Assembly: GCA_049322755.1 (NCBI GenBank)
Contig: JBMOQX010000067.1
Span: forward strand, 1 to 64,000
Length of the DNA: 64,000 bases
Direction: 5' to 3'
DNA from: DATIUV01 sp049322755
Lineage (GTDB): Bacteria; Pseudomonadota; Gammaproteobacteria; Burkholderiales; UBA6910
Of this stretch, positions 50,324 to 58,474 are shown piece after piece. The notes under the pieces were generated by a model. It did no database searches. It saw only the letters and a list, made by a program, of their open reading frames with translations, and was not told the origin of the DNA. The position numbers and the translations under genes are program-made. How positions within the stretch are numbered: position 1 is the first letter of the stretch; the number at the start of each line of letters is the position of its first letter.

Positions 50324-50815
50324 TCAGGGACGCCCGCGGCGGCGCCACCAGAGGCCGGCGCCGGCCGCCGCGCCGAGCAGCGCCACCGCCGCAGCGCCCT
50401 CGGCCACCACGCGCGCCAGGGGCGCGCCGTGGTGTTCGGTGAGATGGCGCACGATGACGGCGCGCTCGCCCGGCGCCAGTCGTGCCCCGTTGGCGAGGCG
50501 CATGCGCGCCACCACCAGCTCCCAGCCGAGGCGACTGCGCCCGGTGCGGGCGTAGAGCTCCGCGCTGTGGCAGGCGCCGCAGCGAGTGTCCACCAGGCGC
50601 TGCGCCGGCGAGCGGCGATCGACGGGCGGGGCGCGCGGCTGCGGCGGTGGTTCGGGCGCGGCGGGAGGCGGCGCAATGCGCGCCGACTCGGGAATCCGGG
50701 GACCGGGTCGCACGTACTCCTCGGCGCCCATTTCAGCGTGCCCCGTCGAAGCGACCACCAGGATCGCGAGCGCCAACGCGTACCGCCGCCAGAGGTGGAC
50801 CGCTACCCCGGGCAA
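50324..50815 (-). CDS. Membrane-tailed monohaem cytochrome c, arx-associated
   Basis: A 163-residue protein with one haem site, RCGACHSAELYARTGRSRLG (CxxCH), a distal methionine candidate in VARMRLANGARL, and a hydrophobic C-terminus (VAEGAAAVALLGAAAGAGLW) ending in WRRRGRP that should anchor it with the haem domain in the periplasm. The N-terminal ALALAILVVASTGHA is a signal peptide. The start is uncertain; TTG 50815, overlapping the arxD end by 13 bp, is the most likely in-frame option. As the last gene of the arx operon it could carry electrons away from or toward the membrane complex. It is not part of the core arx set I recall. Confidence 0.75.
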   Translation of the reverse strand: MPGVAVHLWRRYALALAILVVASTGHAEMGAEEYVRPGPRIPESARIAPPPAAPEPPPQPRAPPVDRRSPAQRLVDTRCGACHSAELYARTGRSRLGWELVVARMRLANGARLAPGERAVIVRHLTEHHGAPLARVVAEGAAAVALLGAAAGAGLWWRRRGRP

Positions 50816-51621
50816 CAGCCGCTGTCGGTGGCTTCGGCAAGCGGGAGGTGATCCGTCGCGAGCCCGCGCTCGCGCAGCTTCCGCGCCATTTCCCGGACCG
50901 CCTCTGCGTCCAGCGGAGGCGGCGCCGGGCGCTTCGCCGGCGCGGCCTCTGCGCCGGGCATGGACACCGCGTCCCGTTCGGCCGCCGCCGCCAGCAGCCG
51001 GGCGAGCGGCAGCCAGGGGTTCGGGCACGCGCGCCCTCGGGTGGCCCTCTCCAGCGTCGCCGCGAAACGTGGCGCCCAGCCGCGCACGAAGCTCGCCAGG
51101 AACTGGCCGCCGCCGAACGGCGGACGCTCGCCGAGGCCTGCAAGCTGCTGCGCCTCCCGCGCGTACAGGAGCGCGACGAACTCCAGCTGCACCGACGGAT
51201 GATCCGAGAGATCGCCGAACTGCGGGTCCCGCTCGACGCCGCACTGGCGGTAGCACGTTTCCATGGCGGTGACGCTGGGTCCGGCGAGGCTGCCGTCCAG
51301 GTACAGGCCGGTGTTGAGCGGCGCCGGCGCGGGCGGCATCAGGAACAGCGCAGCGTAGGTCTGCAGTAGCGCCAGCCCGTCCGGCACCGCCATCATGGCG
51401 GCGCGATACTCGGATACCTCGCAGCCAGCGTCCAAGCCCAGCTCGCGCGCGATTTCCGACAGATCGTCGGCGAGGCATTCCGCCATGCCGCGCCAGGCTG
51501 TCTCCTCGAGGGGGGACAGAAAGGCGCGCGCGAGGCACAGGTAGAACTCGGCCTGGCGCTCTAGCCGCTCCTTCGGCCCCAGCGGCGTCGGCGCGGCAGG
51601 CGGGCGGGTTCTCATTAGCAT
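50803..51621 (-). CDS. arxD: TorD-family chaperone of arsenite oxidase
   Basis: A 272-residue TorD-type helical chaperone with FYLCLARAFLSPLEETAWRG, LQTYAALFLMPPAPAPLNTG and DHPSVQLEFVALLYAREAQQ. The C-terminal ~70 residues are proline/alanine-rich with a short helix, and it ends in TDSGCCPG with vicinal cysteines. It should assist maturation of ArxA before Tat export. ATG 51621 has GGGAG six bases upstream; ATG 51615 is an alternative. Position after arxC matches known arxB2-A-B-C-D order. Confidence 0.82.
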   Translation of the reverse strand: MLMRTRPPAAPTPLGPKERLERQAEFYLCLARAFLSPLEETAWRGMAECLADDLSEIARELGLDAGCEVSEYRAAMMAVPDGLALLQTYAALFLMPPAPAPLNTGLYLDGSLAGPSVTAMETCYRQCGVERDPQFGDLSDHPSVQLEFVALLYAREAQQLAGLGERPPFGGGQFLASFVRGWAPRFAATLERATRGRACPNPWLPLARLLAAAAERDAVSMPGAEAAPAKRPAPPPLDAEAVREMARKLRERGLATDHLPLAEATDSGCCPG

Positions 51622-51640
51622 GATGGTCTCCCGGTCCCGC

Positions 51641-52780
51641 TCACGCGGCGCGCGACCGCGACTCCAGGTCCAGGACCCGGTTGCCCGCGGTGTAGACGAA
51701 GAACGCGACCGACACCGACGCCAGCGCCAGCATCCACTCGGTGAGCGACGGCGCGTAGTCGATCAGCGTCGGCGCCCAGCTGCCCTTGAACAGCGGCACC
51801 ACCTGCCCGCTGACGACGAACTCGTAGCGGCTCACGAACAGCGCCGCCGCCACCAGCACGGCGGCGAGGACCTGCATGGTGCCGTCGCGCCGCTGGCCCG
51901 GCAGCAGCATCATCGCGAGCGGCAGCACCAGGCCGATCCACAGGTGGATGTGGTAGAGCGGTGAGGCGACGATCGCATCCCACACCTGCAGGCCGTCCAG
52001 GTTGCTCCACAGCCCGGTGATGGTGCGCATTACCACGAAGCCGACGGTAATGGCGATCATTACCGCGAGCAGCCGCGGCAGCGCGCCGGTCATGACCGCC
52101 CTGACGCCTTCCGGCATGTTGCGCTGGCCGCCGTAGGCGAGGTAGACGCCCAGCACCGCGAACGCCAGCCCGCCGGTCACCGCCTCGGCCAGGAAGAACA
52201 GCGGCACCCCGCCGCCGAACCACATCGGGCGCATCGCCATCATGCCGAACACCGAGCCCGCCAGCAGCGTCACGCCCAGGGCCGCGACGAACAGGGCGAT
52301 GCCGAGTCCGCGGGCAGGCGCCGCCGCGGCGCCCCGGGCGAGCGACACCAGCAGCAGCAGGCCGTAGGCCGAAATGAACAGCATCTTCCAGAACAGCGGC
52401 GAATTCGTCTGGAAGTTGAACGGGATGGCGTAGATCGAGCGCAACGGATGGCCAAGCTCCAGCATCAGCGCCACCACGCCGCCCGCCAGGGAGGCGAGCG
52501 CGAGCCACAACAGGCGCCGGGCGATGGTGTCGAACTCCCGCACGCCGAAGGCGAGCGACAGGCACGCCACCATCGTCAGCCCGGTGGAGGTGAGCACGAA
52601 GTAGTCATAGGTCACGATCGGCAGGCCCCACATCATGCCCAGGCTCGTGGTGTTGAACGCCGCGTGCCCGTGGGAGCCCAGGTTGATGAACACGATGGCC
52701 AAGCCCACCACCAGGCCCGCCAGCGAGAGGCCCAGCACCGCGTTGGCGGCGCCGGCCGGCGATTTCGTCATCGTCGTCAT
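51641..52780 (-). CDS. arxC: Arsenite oxidase membrane subunit (NrfD/PsrC family)
   Basis: A 379-residue membrane protein with about ten hydrophobic segments of the NrfD/PsrC family, for example MWGLPIVTYDYFVLTSTGLT, NSPLFWKMLFISAYGLLLLV, AMRPMWFGGGVPLFFLAEAV and LYHIHLWIGLVLPLAMMLL. It anchors ArxAB to the membrane and exchanges electrons with quinone. The start has GAGGAG nine bases upstream and lies 13 bp after arxB. No equivalent gene exists in the arr cluster at 3-8 kb. Confidence 0.85.
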   Translation of the reverse strand: MTTMTKSPAGAANAVLGLSLAGLVVGLAIVFINLGSHGHAAFNTTSLGMMWGLPIVTYDYFVLTSTGLTMVACLSLAFGVREFDTIARRLLWLALASLAGGVVALMLELGHPLRSIYAIPFNFQTNSPLFWKMLFISAYGLLLLVSLARGAAAAPARGLGIALFVAALGVTLLAGSVFGMMAMRPMWFGGGVPLFFLAEAVTGGLAFAVLGVYLAYGGQRNMPEGVRAVMTGALPRLLAVMIAITVGFVVMRTITGLWSNLDGLQVWDAIVASPLYHIHLWIGLVLPLAMMLLPGQRRDGTMQVLAAVLVAAALFVSRYEFVVSGQVVPLFKGSWAPTLIDYAPSLTEWMLALASVSVAFFVYTAGNRVLDLESRSRAA

Positions 52781-52793
52781 GGTTCGAGTCTCC

Positions 52794-53558
52794 TCAGCCT
52801 TTCTTCACGGTTGCCCGGGTGCTGGGTACGGCGGGCGCGGCGCCGCCGGACAGGTAGTACACCTGCGGCTTGTTGCCGGTGTAGTCCTTCAGTCGCACGC
52901 CGCGCTTGTCGGCGATCAGCTGGTTGACCCGGCTGTTGGCATTGTCCAGGTCGCCGAAGTAGCGCGCCTTGGGTGGACACACCCGCACGCACGCCGGCAC
53001 GTACTCCTTGAGCCCCGGGTTGTCCTCGTCCAGGTCCGGCGTGCCTTTCGGCGCCTTGCTCACCTTGTGGTAGCAGAAGGTGCACTTGGAGACCACGCCG
53101 TGGGGCTGGATGCCGACGCCGTGGACCCAGTCGTCGCGGGAGTCCGGCGCCCGGTACGGCGGGTTCCAGGAGCGTTTGCCGTCGCCGGGGAACACTTCGC
53201 GCAAATCCGGCTCGATCAGCGCCTTCTCGTCGGTGTAGAAGCGCACTCCGTAGGGGCAGGCCACCATGCAGTACTTGCAGCCGATGCACTTGTTCCAGTC
53301 GATCAGCACGAAGCCGCCTTCCGGGTCCTTGTAGGTGGCCTTGGTCGGGCAGACGTGGACGCAGGACGGGTCCTCGCAGTGGAAACAGGGCCGCGGGAAC
53401 CAGGACATCTTGACGTGCGGATACTTGCCTTCGTGGTAGAACAGCACGTCCTGCCAGTTCTCCCCCGGCAGGCGGTTGTTTTCCATCGCGCAGGCGGTGG
53501 TGCACGCCTGGCAGCCGGTGCACTTGTCGAGGTCTATGACCATTCCCCATTTCGCCAT
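52794..53558 (-). CDS. arxB: Arsenite oxidase iron-sulfur subunit
   Basis: A 254-residue iron-sulfur protein with four [4Fe-4S] groups: CTGCQACTTACAMEN, CFHCEDPSCVHVCPTKA, CIGCKYCMVACPY and CTFCYHK followed by CVRVCPPKA. It moves electrons between ArxA and ArxC. ATG 53558 (AKWGMVIDLDKCTGCQACTT) is preceded by GAGGAGG. It starts 14 bp after arxA. It is closely similar in layout to ArrB but longer in the loop between clusters three and four. Confidence 0.85.
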   Translation of the reverse strand: MAKWGMVIDLDKCTGCQACTTACAMENNRLPGENWQDVLFYHEGKYPHVKMSWFPRPCFHCEDPSCVHVCPTKATYKDPEGGFVLIDWNKCIGCKYCMVACPYGVRFYTDEKALIEPDLREVFPGDGKRSWNPPYRAPDSRDDWVHGVGIQPHGVVSKCTFCYHKVSKAPKGTPDLDEDNPGLKEYVPACVRVCPPKARYFGDLDNANSRVNQLIADKRGVRLKDYTGNKPQVYYLSGGAAPAVPSTRATVKKG

Positions 53559-53572
53559 GGCTCGTATCCTCC

Positions 53573-56062
53573 TCAGGCGCGCTCGATGTTGACTTTGGTG
53601 GTGTAGTAGTTGCACTGGCCGGTGACGCGATCGGACTGGTTGACCGTCACCTCGCCGCTGTGGCCGGGAAGACGGTTCTTCGCCCAGCGGCCGTGCGCCC
53701 AGTGGCCGTGTTCCATGGGCAGCACCAGCGTGTCGGGCCGCACGCCCTCGAACACCCGGCAGTAGGCCTCGATCGAGCCCACCGCGGACTTGATCTTCAC
53801 CTTGTCGCCGTTGCGGATGTTGCGCTGGGCGGCGGTGTCGGGGTGGATCTCGACGTAGACCGTCTTGCGCCCTCCCATGGTGGGCTGGACCAGCGAGATC
53901 ACCGTCGGGATGTTGGCACCGCGGCCCTCCGCGTGCAGTGCCACCTTGGGCGTGACCAGGTACAGGTCGCCGCCGCCGGGATGCTTGGGTTCCTCCCATT
54001 GGGGGAACATGAGCCGCTTGGGATCGCGCCCGGTCTTGGAGGCGATCCACTCCGCGTTCTTCTCCAGGTACCCGGAGCGGACCTCGAACTTGCCGGACGC
54101 CGTCTTGATGAGCTTGCCCTTCACGTCCTCGGGCGGCATCGGCTTGTTGTAGCCGCGCCCGTCCCACTCGAAGAACTCGCCGTTCCTCTGCTGCCACAGG
54201 TACGGCTTGCGGTACCAGACACCCTTCTCCTTCCACGACTCGAAGTCCTTGACACCGTTGTCGCCCGGGCTCTGGGCGAAGCCGCTCGCCAGCGCGCGGA
54301 TCACGTTCTCGTTGTTGCCCAGCGCCTTGTAGTAATCGCCCGTCCGCCCCTTGATGCGCTTGCCGATCTCGATCAGCGTGTCGCCGAAGTACTTGGTTTC
54401 ATACAGCGGCTTCACCGCGGGCACCCGAAGCTGCGCCATCGGGAAGCCCTGGAACGGATAGGTTGGAGCGTCCTGCAGCCGTTCCAGGTAGGTGTGGTCG
54501 GGCAGAATCACGTCGGCGAACATCGCGGTTTCGCCCGGGAACGGCGACGTCTCGATCACGAACAGCTCGGCCAGCGCCTGCTCCCATACCTGGCCGTTGG
54601 GCGCGGTCCAGATCGGGTTGGTGAGATAGAACATGACCGTGTCGAGCTTGTACGGTTTGCCGGCCAGGCTGTTGGGCCCCACTTCCTGCAGCATGTTCTT
54701 CGCCATGAGGTAGCCGTCCGGGCTTCCCTTGAGGTCCACCCGCGGGAAGCTCTTCCACTTGCCGTTCTTGGCCCAGTCGTCCATGTAGTCTTCGGAATTC
54801 ACCGGCATGGAGCCGTACGCCGGCCCCATCTGGTACATCAGCCCGCCCTTGGCGAACAGCGAGCCCACCAGCGCGTTCAGCGTGTGGATCGCCATGCCGT
54901 TGTAGATGCCGTTGGAATGGGCGTGGGCGCCGCGCTCGAACAGCGCGATGGCCGGGCGCGTCGTGCCGAATTCCCGCGCCATGGCGACGATATCGGTCTC
55001 GGGGATGGTGGTGACCTCCGCCGCCCACTTCGGCGTGCGGTCCTTGATCTCGATGTTCCACCACTCCGCCACGCCCTTGACCCAGCGCTCGTTGAACGCG
55101 GCCGCGTCCACCGTTTGCCCGGCATTGAAGCGGTTTGTTCCGTCGGCGAAGTCGCCGACGAAGCCGCGGTCCCACAACCCCTCGGTGAGGATTACGTGGG
55201 CGATGGCCAGCGCCAGGGCGCCGTCGGTGCCGGGCTTGATCAGCAGCGCCCGGTCGGAGGCGGCGAGCGTGGTGTTCACATGCACGTCCACCGCGGTGAT
55301 GCGGGTCTTGGGCGCCTTGTCGCCGCGGATGTAGCCCCATACCTGCATGTTGTTGTTGTACGGCCGGAACGCCTCCAAGAAGCCGCAGCCGAACATCAGC
55401 AGGTAGTTGGCGTTCCGGTAGTCGTACGCGCTGTAGGACGCGTTGCCGTCTGTGCACTGCTTGGACAGCACGCTGCCGTCCGAGCACATCGAGGAGTGGC
55501 CGATGGGCACGTTGGGCGAGCCGTAGAGCTCCCCGAAAGTCCCCAGCAGGCCGGCGTCAGAAGCGCCCCACCCGCGCCCGAAGGCGAGGCAGAAGCGATG
55601 CGACTCGCCCTTCTCGCGCAGGCCGTTCAGCCGGTCCGCCACCATCTGCAGCGCCTCGTCCCAGGAAATCGGCACGAACTTGGGATCCTCGTTGCGGCCC
55701 TTCTTGGGGTTGGTGCGCTTCATCGGTCCCTTCAAGCGGTCCGGGTCGTAGAGGATGTAGCTCCCCAGCGGCCCCTTCGGGCAGAGCTTGCCGTTGGAGA
55801 TCGGGTGGTCGGAGGTGCCCCAGATGGCGTGCACGCGCCCGTTGGTGGTGTAGACGTCGATGCCGCAGCGCGCCGGGCACTGGTGACAGATGCTCTTGGT
55901 GATGATCGTCTGTTCCGCCGCCGCCGTCTGGGCGTGGGCCTCCGACAGGGTCGAGAAGCCTCCGAGCCGCGGCACCGCGGCGCTGCCGGCCACTGCCGCG
56001 CCGGTGGCGCCGGTGACCTGCAGGAACCGCCGGCGGGACATCAGGTTTTGTAGGAAGTCCAT
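53573..56062 (-). CDS. arxA: Anaerobic arsenite oxidase catalytic subunit
   Basis: An 829-residue DMSO-reductase-family molybdoenzyme. It has a Tat leader (SRRRFLQVTGATGAAVAG, residues 9-26; cleavage near AHA at 42-44) and [4Fe-4S] ligands C59, C62, C66, C94. Residues 162-166 are GRGWG in CLAFGRGWGASDAG, which separates ArxA from the RGRY of ArrA. C193 in GHSSMCSDGSV is the expected molybdenum ligand. It would oxidise As(III) to As(V) in the periplasm. Start ATG 56062 has AGGAGGAG upstream; the longer frame adds an arginine-rich leader. The arxXSR neighbourhood supports ArxA. It may work in both directions. Confidence 0.85.
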   Translation of the reverse strand: MDFLQNLMSRRRFLQVTGATGAAVAGSAAVPRLGGFSTLSEAHAQTAAAEQTIITKSICHQCPARCGIDVYTTNGRVHAIWGTSDHPISNGKLCPKGPLGSYILYDPDRLKGPMKRTNPKKGRNEDPKFVPISWDEALQMVADRLNGLREKGESHRFCLAFGRGWGASDAGLLGTFGELYGSPNVPIGHSSMCSDGSVLSKQCTDGNASYSAYDYRNANYLLMFGCGFLEAFRPYNNNMQVWGYIRGDKAPKTRITAVDVHVNTTLAASDRALLIKPGTDGALALAIAHVILTEGLWDRGFVGDFADGTNRFNAGQTVDAAAFNERWVKGVAEWWNIEIKDRTPKWAAEVTTIPETDIVAMAREFGTTRPAIALFERGAHAHSNGIYNGMAIHTLNALVGSLFAKGGLMYQMGPAYGSMPVNSEDYMDDWAKNGKWKSFPRVDLKGSPDGYLMAKNMLQEVGPNSLAGKPYKLDTVMFYLTNPIWTAPNGQVWEQALAELFVIETSPFPGETAMFADVILPDHTYLERLQDAPTYPFQGFPMAQLRVPAVKPLYETKYFGDTLIEIGKRIKGRTGDYYKALGNNENVIRALASGFAQSPGDNGVKDFESWKEKGVWYRKPYLWQQRNGEFFEWDGRGYNKPMPPEDVKGKLIKTASGKFEVRSGYLEKNAEWIASKTGRDPKRLMFPQWEEPKHPGGGDLYLVTPKVALHAEGRGANIPTVISLVQPTMGGRKTVYVEIHPDTAAQRNIRNGDKVKIKSAVGSIEAYCRVFEGVRPDTLVLPMEHGHWAHGRWAKNRLPGHSGEVTVNQSDRVTGQCNYYTTKVNIERA

Positions 56063-56112
56063 CGTCTGCTCCTCCTTGGGTGAATCAGGAAACGGCCATC
56101 GCCGACAACCAC

Positions 56113-57252
56113 TCAGGCACGCTCGGCGAACAGTTCGCGAAATGCCGAGCGTGCGAAAGCCAGCGACTTGCGGCACGGCCCGCACACGCTCTCGCCGTCG
56201 CGGCCGGTGAACGGGCGGTCGCATTCAGGGCACTCCCGCTCCTCGAAGCGGGTGAGCCGCGCCGGGGCCTGCGGCACGCTGCCGTCGCCCTCGGGCAGCA
56301 GGCGGATCGCGCGTTCCGGGCACGCGCGCTCGCAGTCGCCGCAGGCGATGCAGGCGGCGGCGTCGAACGCGATGCCGGACGCAGCGCCCTCCGACCACGC
56401 CGCCAACGCGCCGGTCGGGCACACTGACGCGCACACGTTGTGATTGGCGCAGGCGTCGCTCAGGCGCAACGCGGGAAACAGCCGCACGGGCAACGACATG
56501 CCTTCGCGCTGGGCAATCGCGGTCAGCGCCGTCACCGTGCGCACCCGCTCGGGCGACGGTGCGCGTGCCGGTCGCTGCGCGGCGGGTTCGGCTGGAGGCA
56601 TCGCGACCAGCGCCCCGGTCGCCGCCGCGGCGGTGCGCCGCGACAGCCCGCGCAGAAACGCGCGCCGATCCATCGCCACCCGGTTGCGCGGATCGGGGAT
56701 CTCCACCGGCATCTCGCCGGCGGGAAGAGGGCGGCGTTCCAAAACGATGCGGTGCGATGCCGGCGCGCCGGCGGCTGTCATCCAGCGATTGGCTTCTGCC
56801 AGATGCTGCGTGGCGGGATGGGCCGCGCCGCCGCCTGCCGAGCACTCGCCGCACCAGCCGCGGTCGATCGCCTCGACCGGACGCTCGCCCGCAGCGGCGA
56901 CCAGTTCGAGCCAGCGGCCCGCGGAAACGCCGCCGAGGCAGGGCATGCGCACCGCGTCGCCGGCGACGCGGTCGGGGATTTTCCAGCATTCCACGGTTAT
57001 GGGCTGGCTGGTCCCCGGCGCGGGCGCGGCGTGCGCGAAGCCAGGCGCCTTGAGAGCGCCGGTCGGGCATACCCCGGCGCATCGGCCGCAATTCAGGCAA
57101 CCGTCAGCGAGCTGCAGCCCATCGCTTTCCAGATGCAGGACCTGCGCGGGACAGGCGTCCGCGCAGCGGCTGCAGCGGCCGTAGCGGGATCGCAGCGCGA
57201 GGCAGGCGCCCGCAGAGAACCGCAATGCGGAGAGCGGATGCAGCTGTGGCAA
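56113..57252 (-). CDS. arxB2: Polyferredoxin ArxB2
   Basis: A ~379-residue iron-sulfur protein. N-terminal sets CSRCADACPAQVL and CLNCGRCAGVCPTGAL are followed by cysteines in CLGGV and CGECS, an internal twin-arginine stretch (DRRAFLRGLSRRTAAAATGA) and C-terminal sets CANHNVCASVCPTGAL and CIACGDCERACPERAI. It ends with a small zinc-ribbon-like CPECD...CGPC. TTG 57252 is preferred because AGGAGG lies ten bases upstream; GTG 57300 lacks a ribosome site. It is first in the arx operon. The same two-part layout with an internal RR motif occurs in the arr polyferredoxin. Confidence 0.75.
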   Translation of the reverse strand: MPQLHPLSALRFSAGACLALRSRYGRCSRCADACPAQVLHLESDGLQLADGCLNCGRCAGVCPTGALKAPGFAHAAPAPGTSQPITVECWKIPDRVAGDAVRMPCLGGVSAGRWLELVAAAGERPVEAIDRGWCGECSAGGGAAHPATQHLAEANRWMTAAGAPASHRIVLERRPLPAGEMPVEIPDPRNRVAMDRRAFLRGLSRRTAAAATGALVAMPPAEPAAQRPARAPSPERVRTVTALTAIAQREGMSLPVRLFPALRLSDACANHNVCASVCPTGALAAWSEGAASGIAFDAAACIACGDCERACPERAIRLLPEGDGSVPQAPARLTRFEERECPECDRPFTGRDGESVCGPCRKSLAFARSAFRELFAERA

Positions 57253-57367
57253 CGTCAGATCGCCTCCTCGTTCCCGGCCCGCTGGACAGCCGCAAGTCAC
57301 GGGTTTATGTTGATTTTTCCGTTAGCGCTCCGACCACGCGGCAGGGTGGGTTGATGGAATGCGTTAC

Positions 57368-57382
57368 GCAGGAAGCGCGCCA
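57368..57382 (-). promoter_or_regulatory. Sigma-54 promoter of the arx operon
   Basis: Minus strand TGGCGCGCTTCCTGC (57382-57368) matches TGGCACG-N4-TTGC with the invariant GG and GC ten bases apart. It predicts a start near 57356, about 105 bases before arxB2, and fits the sigma-54 activator ArxR encoded nearby. Confidence 0.65.
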
Positions 57383-57448
57383 GCCGCGCCAACTTATTGA
57401 TCTGGCGCAAAGCAGATCCGCGATGCGGGTCCAACATACGATGGTGCC

Positions 57449-57498
57449 GTTACCGCCCGGTAACGCCATTACGCAAGCGCGTGTTACCGGGCAGTAAC
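57449..57498. promoter_or_regulatory. Paired GTTAC-N6-GTAAC sites, probable ArxR binding region
   Basis: Two palindromes, GTTACCGCCCGGTAAC (57449-57464) and GTTACCGGGCAGTAAC (57483-57498), are 34 bp apart centre to centre, about three helical turns. They lie about 100-140 bp upstream of the start predicted from the sigma-54 promoter, the normal place for an enhancer. They are also just before arxX, so they may control both directions. Confidence 0.7.
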
Positions 57499-57550
57499 AT
57501 CGATGCGATCAAAGCAACCGGCGGCTCAGACCGGCGAGGAGCGAGGCGGC

Positions 57551-58474
57551 ATGAAGGTTCGTGTAACGGTGCAGGATGGCGGGACGTCGAACTCGCGCCG
57601 GCGCATGCTGGCGGCGCTGGCGCTGCTGCCGGTTTCCCGTGCGATCGCCCAGGCGCCCGCAACGAGGCCGTTGCGCATCGGGCTCACGCCGGTATTCCTC
57701 GACGATCAAGCCGCGTTTCTGCGGCTCTGGAACGACTACCTGGAGCGCCGGCTCGAGCGGCCGGTCTCTTTCGTGCAGCGGGGCAGCTATCGGGAGGTCT
57801 ACGAGCTGCTGGCGCCGGGCCGTATCGAGTTCGCCTGGCTGTGCGGCTATCCGTATGTGCGCCTGGGGGGCCAAGTGCGGCTGATGGCGGTGCCGCGCTT
57901 CCAGGGAACAGCGCTCTATCACTCCTACCTGATCGTGCCGGCGTCGGACACGGAAACGCGCTCGCTCATGGACCTGCGCGGCAAGGTGTTCGCCTTTTCC
58001 GATCCGGATTCTAATTCCGGCTACCTGTACCCGCGTTACTACCTGATCAGCCGCGGCGAGAGTCCGGAGACGTTCTTCCGGCGCACGTTCTTCACCTGGG
58101 CGCACCGCAATGTGGTGGAGGCAGTGGCCTCGGACCTGGCCCAGGGCGGCGCGGTGGACAGCTACGTGTGGGAAACGCTGGCCCAGTTCCACCCCGAACT
58201 GACCGGCCGCACGCGGGTCGCGGCGCGCTCGCCGGGGTTCGGCCACCCGCCTTTCGTGGCGCGCACCGACGTGCCGCCGCGGGACTTCCGCGCGATGCAG
58301 GACGTGCTGGTGGGAATGGCGGGAGACCCCGAGGGCGTGGAGCTGCTCCGGCGGCTCAATCTCGACGGCTTCACGGTGGAGACGCCGGATCTGTTCGATT
58401 CCATCGCCGAGATGTGGCGCGCCACCGAGGCGGCGTCGCGCAGGACCGCCACCGCCGGCGGTGAGCGCAGGTGA
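57551..58474 (+). CDS. arxX: Periplasmic arsenite-sensing binding protein
   Basis: A 307-residue phosphonate/phosphite-type periplasmic binding protein of the AioX/ArxX kind. The leader SRRRMLAALALLPVSRAIAQ has a twin-arginine-like start. The mature domain begins PLRIGLTPVFLDDQAAFLRL. It has exactly one cysteine, C98 in FAWLCGYPYV, a candidate arsenite ligand because AioX relies on a cysteine there. It would bind As(III) and signal through ArxS. ATG 57551 is chosen (GAGG upstream) over 57503. The stop overlaps the arxS GTG start (GTGA). Confidence 0.82.
   Translation: MKVRVTVQDGGTSNSRRRMLAALALLPVSRAIAQAPATRPLRIGLTPVFLDDQAAFLRLWNDYLERRLERPVSFVQRGSYREVYELLAPGRIEFAWLCGYPYVRLGGQVRLMAVPRFQGTALYHSYLIVPASDTETRSLMDLRGKVFAFSDPDSNSGYLYPRYYLISRGESPETFFRRTFFTWAHRNVVEAVASDLAQGGAVDSYVWETLAQFHPELTGRTRVAARSPGFGHPPFVARTDVPPRDFRAMQDVLVGMAGDPEGVELLRRLNLDGFTVETPDLFDSIAEMWRATEAASRRTATAGGERR

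Noticed and set aside
53660..56053. A 797-codon plus-strand frame over arxA
   Set aside because: Antisense shadow of arxA; same reasoning.
53573..56062. Aerobic arsenite oxidase AioA
   Set aside because: AioA has a [3Fe-4S] cluster, no Tat leader on the large subunit and a Rieske partner; here there are four cysteine ligands, a Tat leader and a four-cluster B subunit.
57441..57456. A second sigma-54 promoter reading toward arxX (GGTGCCGTTACCGC)
   Set aside because: It keeps GG-N10-GC but overlaps the first palindrome and has a weak -12; chance matches are common in such GC-rich DNA.
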